This document shows, one piece after another, positions 57,981-64,000 of a stretch of DNA of 64,000 nt. The number at the start of each line of letters is the position of its first letter. Positions within the stretch are counted from its first letter, which is position 1. The translations under genes were made by a program, and so were the position numbers. The stretch spans positions 319,501 to 383,500 of the forward strand of contig QVRM01003971.1 of NCBI GenBank assembly GCA_003439945.1. The letters are read 5' to 3'. The notes under the pieces were generated by a model. That model ran no database searches. It was not told the DNA's origin and saw nothing but the letters and a program-made list of their open reading frames with translations. Source of the stretch: Dermanyssus gallinae. Its lineage: Eukaryota > Arthropoda > Arachnida > Mesostigmata > Dermanyssidae.

Positions 57981-59029
57981 CCTTAGAGTGAACGGACTAC
58001 ATGCTAACTGTCAGGACAAAAAAATAACAGCAAAATAAGCTAACCGTGCATGCAAATATTTGTCTATTTGGTAAACAGGCTGCGGAATATGTAAAATTTG
58101 TCAGTTTTGACTTATTATACCTGCAACAATTTGGCAGTTTGATTGAATCTTATAGCCCAATTAGCATTGAATCTGTTTCTCTGTCTCTCTCACACAGTTC
58201 GGTAAGGCTGCTTATGTTGTTCTGTGACATAAAGAAACATTATGGGACTACAACGATATGCAGTGAGTTCTGCACAAACAGGCTGTGTTAGCGGTAACGT
58301 GTTTCAACATAACCAAAACCCTGCCACTATTCGTACCGGTACTTGTACAGTTTGCTGCAAGCCATTATGTAGCCTCAAATAACGACATCTGATCTGAAAA
58401 AGGAATATGATAAAGCTGGACTAAACCAAATAGACTCGAACTGGTCATTAGTACGTAGTGTCGACCATTATCTTACAGAAACGAGCAAAACGCCATAAAC
58501 TTTGCCTAGACTTCCCCTGCAGAACTGCCAAAATTCACGAGAACACATTTATCAAGACAGAACGGCTATATCTATGTAAAATCTGCGAATTCGAGTATGT
58601 CTACGAAATGTCATAAATTACTAGATTTTTTTTTGGTGAAATCCGAAGAAAAATACTTATGGCTATAGAAGTCAGTGCGTATTTGTACATTTAGAATGCT
58701 TTTTGAGCCAGAGCCGCTTAGGCGAGCGTTAAGCAGAAGAGGTGGTGACGCATATCCCGCAGTTCTACGCGTCCAAAAATAATAGCATTGGCAGATACTA
58801 ATTGTCAATCGCCAGTAAGAAGTTAGTTCAAGGCTTAAATGTTGACAAGAGCCTACTCTTTCAAATCCAGTTGTGCCCATGCAAATCAACGTTAAGCTGG
58901 TGACCGCAGACCACAAGGTGGGCCGTCTATTTCCAACAACACCAGCATGCCCTAAGGTGTCGGCATTGAGCATAAACGGAATATACAAGCCTAATGTAAG
59001 TTCTAGGAAAAAACATTCCATGAACTTTT
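57981..59029. other. Intergenic DNA
   Basis: No recognised gene. The frame at 58046-58291 has no domain. Confidence 0.45.
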
Positions 59030-59225
59030 TTTTTAAGATTTTCCTTAAGACTAATGCCCGTGTACGGTTTTTTTTTGTGTCATGGCTAATTTTTTATCCA
59101 CTCCGACATTTACCTTGTCTAAATTGGAAACCATGCAAGCCAATTTAAGAGTGGCCGGTCTGGGTCTCGAACCCAGCTCGCCCGAATGCAAGGCAAAGGC
59201 TTTGCCACTAAGCCATCTTGCTCGG
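59030..59225 (-). mobile_element. SINE family B, copy 2
   Basis: On the minus strand: CCGAGCAAGATGGCTTAGTGG (box A), then tgggttcgagacccagacc (box B) and ggccactcttaaattggctt. It is intact enough to recognise the RNA polymerase III promoter. The tRNA-like head ends in a real pseudo-T-arm. Confidence 0.88.
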
Positions 59226-60239
59226 TGTAAACTAAAACGAAGATAATTAAAACGCGATTTCCAGACGTGGAAATAACGCAATTATGTACACCATTATCAT
59301 AGTGTGACACCGGTAGATAAAATCTTGCACGTCGCTTTAATGCTACTGCGCTCATAGCAGACTCGTTATTACAGGAAGGAAAGTAAACGAAACCCGTAAG
59401 TAGAAATATATACGCGCCCCGCAACGTGTACCAGATGATCTCATTAACGTACAAAGCAAAATATGTGATCATTAGGTCCAAGCGGGTGAGAGTGGTGCGT
59501 TTTGGCAATATCTCATAACGAAGGGGCAAAAGTGTCTCTCATAGGACTAGTTTGCAGAAGACGCGGCTAGTGCGTTGTCTGTAAAACTGCTAACAAACGT
59601 GAAGATTCCCTCCTAGTCGAAGCTTATTAGCGGCAGCAGATCGTCTTACATTGCTCAACTTATCTTCCAGGTTTGCTTTTCTGCATTCTAGACAGGACGT
59701 TAACCAGATGCGACGCTGTGTACCTTCTATGTATAAAAAAGAAGACAGATACTTAACGGCGTGAGCCTGGACCCGGTATCAAGTTAGCTTTGAGATTATC
59801 ATGTGTGTAAAAAAACGCGCTTCCAAGTAGTCTGATCTAACCTGCGGTAGGTGGAAAACTGTGTTTTACTCACAAGACTTCTTTGTAAGCTTTAGCCCCC
59901 GTTTTAACAGGATTTACACTGAGAGCAACCACAATGCTACCGGTCTGGAACTTGCAATACGGGTACATGCTTTACGTCCTATGCGTGCGTGTAACATAAC
60001 GACGCTGAAGCAACATTGGTGCATTAGGGTAAATGTGATAATACATAAGGCTTCTACGCTACGTTGGCAGAGTACCACTGTTTAAAGACCACCCTGGCTG
60101 TCGACCACAGCGTCGGTAGAAATTCTTGCTTGCTATACGTTTTGGACACGACATGACAAAAATTTGTCGTGTATTGGAAATCTTAATCAATGTATTTATT
60201 ATACGATGTGTGTTCTTCGTCTGGCAGTAACGCTGACGA
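59226..60239. other. Intergenic DNA
   Basis: Nothing recognised. Confidence 0.45.
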
Positions 60240-61188
60240 CAACGACTATAAACGAAGCCAATATAAATGATGAGGAAAATGGAAACGACAATAAAAGTAA
60301 CAGTAGCATCGACGACACTGAGCAGCAGCAGCAGTAACAAAATCAGCAGCAACCACAACAACAGCAACAACAACACCAGTAGCAACAACAACACCAGAAA
60401 CAACAATGCGTTCAATATAGCAGCAACAACAACAACAGCAACAACAACAAAAACTCAACATAGCAACAACAATGACAAAAACAGCGCTCAATCGAACAAA
60501 TAAACAGACAAAGAAATAACTCATGATGATGGTGATGAAGTCACACCACACGTGAGGTAGATTGGAACCAACGCAAAGATAATATCGGAGACGAACTGAG
60601 CAGCGAATTGGCGCTCTGACGCCACTCAAGTAGTGCGTCCGTATATTGAGGATTGAGGCAGTCTATCGAAGTCGGTGAGCGTTATCGGTATACAGTTCTG
60701 CAACAAGCATCCAGCCAGTATGGACATTAAGAACAGCAATCCTTTTCGCCTCTTTCAGCCGCCTCGACTGAACACCTGAAGTATGCGTAGTCGCTGCATT
60801 AGTAGTGACGATGAGCGTACGCGAGGGACGATAGCGTCACCAACAACAACAACATTAGCAACAACAACAACAACAACATTAGCAACAACAACAGCAACAA
60901 ACGATGACGACGACGGCAACAACAACAACAACGACGACGACGAGTACGCTAGCAGCGGCCAAAACCGTTCAGCGTTGTCTCTACAAAATCTACTGCTGTT
61001 GCTGATGTTGGTGGTGTTGTTGCTGTTGCCGTTGTTGTTGTTGCCGTTGTTGTTGTTGTTGTCGATGTTACTTGTGCTCTAAAGCGGCAACGACTTCGAC
61101 AACTTGAGCAGCGACTTTGCTAGCAGCGACAGTGATGGTGATGGCCGGTGCTTGCTGCCGCCGCTGCCGCCGACGTCAATATTGTTGC

Positions 61189-61221
<33 letters not shown>

Positions 61222-62466
61222 CGTTGTCGTTGTTGTATTGTTGTTGTTGATGCTGCTGCTGCTGCTGAAGAACGGGTGTACTACGACGACGACGACTATT
61301 ACTATTATGTACGCTGCGCTCGTGCTCGGTCCTTCATCCCTTTCCGAATTTGAGCCGCCTTCAGCGCGCTGCTCCTCCACACACTGGACCAACGAGGTGG
61401 AGGGAGGGGGGAGGGAGCGAAGTCGCGCGGGGGGACTAAGAAGTCCCCGGAGGGGCGGCGGGGGGGGGGCGGGGGCGACGTATCGAGCTGGATGGCTGGC
61501 TGGCTGGCCAGGGTCGATAGTGGTACCAGCGCCAGCAGCCGCGTGCTGCTGGTGAAGACAGCGGGCGGCTGCAGCCAGAAGCGGTGGCGGCGGTGACTGC
61601 AGCCGCAGCAGCGGAGGAGCTGGTGGTCGCTGCGCAAGAACAGGAGAATGCATTGGAATGGGTGGAATACAACGACGATGACGACGACGACGACGACGTC
61701 GACGAAATTGATGGTGGGAAGGATGATGTTGGTGTTATTCTTAAACGGGCACTAATTCTTAGATCGGCGACCGACCATCGCCCCCAGCATCAGCATCAGC
61801 ATGAGCGTCAGCGTCATCATCGCTCTTGGTAGCAGCAGCGGCGACCGCTGCAGCGGCGATGGCTGCTGTTAGCAGCCGTCTCGACGTCGGTGGTTGGATG
61901 TTTCGTCCGGCCGGCCTGCCTGCCTGCCTCGCCAGCCGGTTGATCTCTCTCGCCGAACGGGTTACGTCGACTTGCCTGTTCGGTTTCTTGGTGCTGCTGC
62001 TGCTGCTACCGCGGCCTGGCTTGACTTGACTTCTTGCCTATTTGCTTGTTCTACTGCCGTAGCTGCGGCGCTGCGACCGCACTGTGCGGCCTATTGCTTT
62101 TGCTGCTGCTGCTGCTGTTGTTGTTGTTGTTATTGTTGTCGTTGTTGTTGTTGTTGCTGCTGCTGCTGCTGCGGCAGCTGGTGCGAGTTCGACTTCGGCT
62201 TCGGCTGCTCAGGACACATCCGAGGCACAGCAGATGAAGGACTGACGGAGAACTTGCAGAAGCCGCCAAGCCAGCGGCAGCAACAGGCTCAACTTCCAGT
62301 CAGAGTTGACAACAACCATACGCTGAACAAGACCGGCCGGTCGGCGGCTGAAGAGAAGGCACACGAACGGGCAGACGGGTGAACGCGCGCGGACGTTGCC
62401 CGAGAAGCCCGAGGGCGAAGAAGCAAACTCGAGCGCACGAGGACAGCGAGCACTTGGCCTTTTTGG
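60240..62466. repeat. Triplet-repeat-rich region (CAA/CAG then GTT/CTG)
   Basis: CAA/CAG-type triplets dominate 60300-60480 and 60838-60935. GTT/GCT-type triplets dominate 60990-61070, 61175-61265 and 62098-62175. Between them is a G-rich block (61390-61475). All long frames here translate into homopolymers (Asn, Thr, Leu, Cys, Ser) in several phases and both strands, which shows repeat rather than coding constraint. Confidence 0.8.
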
Positions 62467-62701
62467 CTGGTAGATCGATCAGGTAGAACTTGGTGGAGCC
62501 GTCCAAGTGCCTCATCATCTACCTTCGGCAGCCATCGACGAACTCAGAGGTCAGATAGAGAGACAGAGACAGGGCGAGGACAAAGGACAGCGCAAACTTC
62601 AAACTCAACTGGTAGATCGATCACATAGAACTTGGTGAAGCCGTCCAAGTGCCAAGCCAACCTACTATCATCGGCGAGCCCTCGACGATCTCAGAGGTCA
62701 G
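62467..62701. repeat. Direct repeat, 142-bp period
   Basis: 62467-62554 and 62609-62701 share 'ctggtagatcgatca', 'tagaacttggtg.agccgtcc' and 'ctcagaggtcaga'. They lie in the GC-richer region near the window end. Confidence 0.85.
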
Positions 62702-64000
62702 AAAGCGAAAGAGCGAGGAAAACAAAGAGCACTCGAGACCGGCGCATATCTCTATCAGCACTCACGCCAATATTGCAGACTGCGTCTTGTTCCAGCCAGC
62801 CTCCAGAAGCTGATGGTTGACTTGAGGTACACAAAGAAGTACAACGATTCATCCACGCAGTATTCACTCTGCCTTACGTAAAAGAAAGAAGCCTGTCTGA
62901 GAGTTGCATCGCTCAGAGCATACCCTAGTCATTGCCGCCGACCTCAGCCTTCTCTCAAAACTTACCCCAAGTGCCCTATTCCTCGTTCCTCCTTCTTCTG
63001 GCCCCCGTCTTAAGCCCGAAATGCAAGGATAGCTCAAGGATTAAAGAGTAGCCTAAAACGTGTTGGTCGGTCCGTCAGCCAGTTGTTGCTGTCATTGTTC
63101 TTAGCCACAAGTCGAACTACGTGCACGTGAAATCAGTGCGGCGGCCTCGTCACAAACTCGGTGGCAACAGTCAACCAGCATCGTTCAAACTCTGCGCACC
63201 GCAAATTCCAAGTTGCGTAACAAGTTTGCGTGAAGTCGAATGCCGACGAAGAAACAAGACCCCTACACGCCTATCTGCCTGCCTACCTACGTTCATAGTG
63301 CGCGTCGTAAGACGAGATCGAGATCATACTTGAGATAAGACCCCCCCCCCCCAGTTAGCCCTTCACCAAACCCTTCACCAAACTATAGTCGTCACTCGAA
63401 GCCGCTGCTGAATGAGCAGCAGCCTACTAGTCAACTCACGAATGCGCGAAGTTTATTAGTGTGACAGGTCCAGGACCTTGAAGTACACGAGCCGGTCCAG
63501 AACAGACAGAATCCCACACGTCGATGTTCGGCCGGCCCAGACGATCCAGGCTAGGGTCATCATGCTCATAATTCTCCCGTCTGCCTAACCGACTGCTAGT
63601 GATTGGCAGACGCCGTCAACTACAACACGTTCGGTTAACTCGGTACTCATCACGTTATTATTGACCAGCAGCAACAGCAACATCAGCAACATCAGCACAC
63701 TGAGGTGGGCATCTCGTATCGGATGGTACGCCAGCAACACTCGGTATTTCCACTGTGACTTACTGACAGACTGACTGAGTGACTCTCTCTATCTATCCAA
63801 TTGTGGTTGTATTTGTTTGTTCGATCGTTGTTGTTGCAAAACATCGTTGTGAACTTAACTGAACACGATTCCCGGTTCGGATCTGGTGCGGTGCGCGGGC
63901 GAATACAGCTCTGTGTGTGTGTCTGTGTGCGAAAAGCGGAGCCAAGCGCGCAAAGTGCGGAAAAACCAGTGCGCCAGAAGTCGTAGTGCAATCGATACCG
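62702..64000. other. Window end, possible upstream or 5' UTR sequence
   Basis: Unique, GC-moderate DNA with a C12 run (63341-63352), a CAG/CAA patch (63667-63695) and a TG run (63912-63930). No exon can be shown. Confidence 0.35.

Noticed and set aside
60246..62382. Long frames rich in Asn, Thr, Leu, Cys or Ser
   Set aside because: They are open in several phases and on both strands only because of triplet repeats. No domain or codon-level constraint is visible.

Overview
This window is eukaryotic, probably arthropod. It holds a multi-exon TAK1/MAP3K7-type kinase gene with canonical GT/AG introns, Tc1/mariner transposons, many decayed non-LTR retrotransposons with R1-, Jockey- and CR1-like motifs, several tRNA-derived SINE families, and long TA microsatellites. 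A chelicerate such as a mite would fit, but nothing in the sequence settles the species. There are no bacterial-type operons, ribosome binding sites or CRISPR arrays.

Layout. 1-5963: AT-rich DNA with a Tc1-like element (920-2799) inserted in a TA microsatellite, a SINE nested inside its right terminal repeat, and a mariner relic beside it. 5964-18334 (+): the TAK1 gene, reconstructed here as eleven exons from the glycine-rich loop to a stop codon. The N-terminal exon or exons are not found. Its introns carry a LINE relic on the minus strand, two LINE relics in sense, SINEs and TA repeats. 19335-21620: no recognisable gene.

21621-32105: the most unusual part. Two small, intronless, uncharacterised genes (21822-22472 + and 31609-31920 -) encode related proteins made of a hydrophobic motif, PMILSIMG, alternating with poly-proline or poly-glutamine linkers. 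Each has its own TATA box and polyadenylation signal, and both begin MAQP and end in basic RR. Between them lie a 344-bp tandem duplication, the 3' end of a LINE, three degenerate LINEs and a minisatellite.

32106-60240: a transposon graveyard (LINE endonuclease, reverse transcriptase and zinc-knuckle fragments on both strands, SINEs, a second mariner relic) with no intact host gene that I recognise. 38050-40900 and 60240-64000 are GC-richer and dense in triplet repeats. They look like upstream or untranslated DNA of genes lying elsewhere, but I cannot show an exon.

How it works together: TAK1 is a cytoplasmic MAP3K that would act in immune and stress signalling (IMD/NF-kB and JNK). The two PMILSIMG genes share architecture and ancestry but have no assigned function. 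Everything else is mobile or repetitive DNA.
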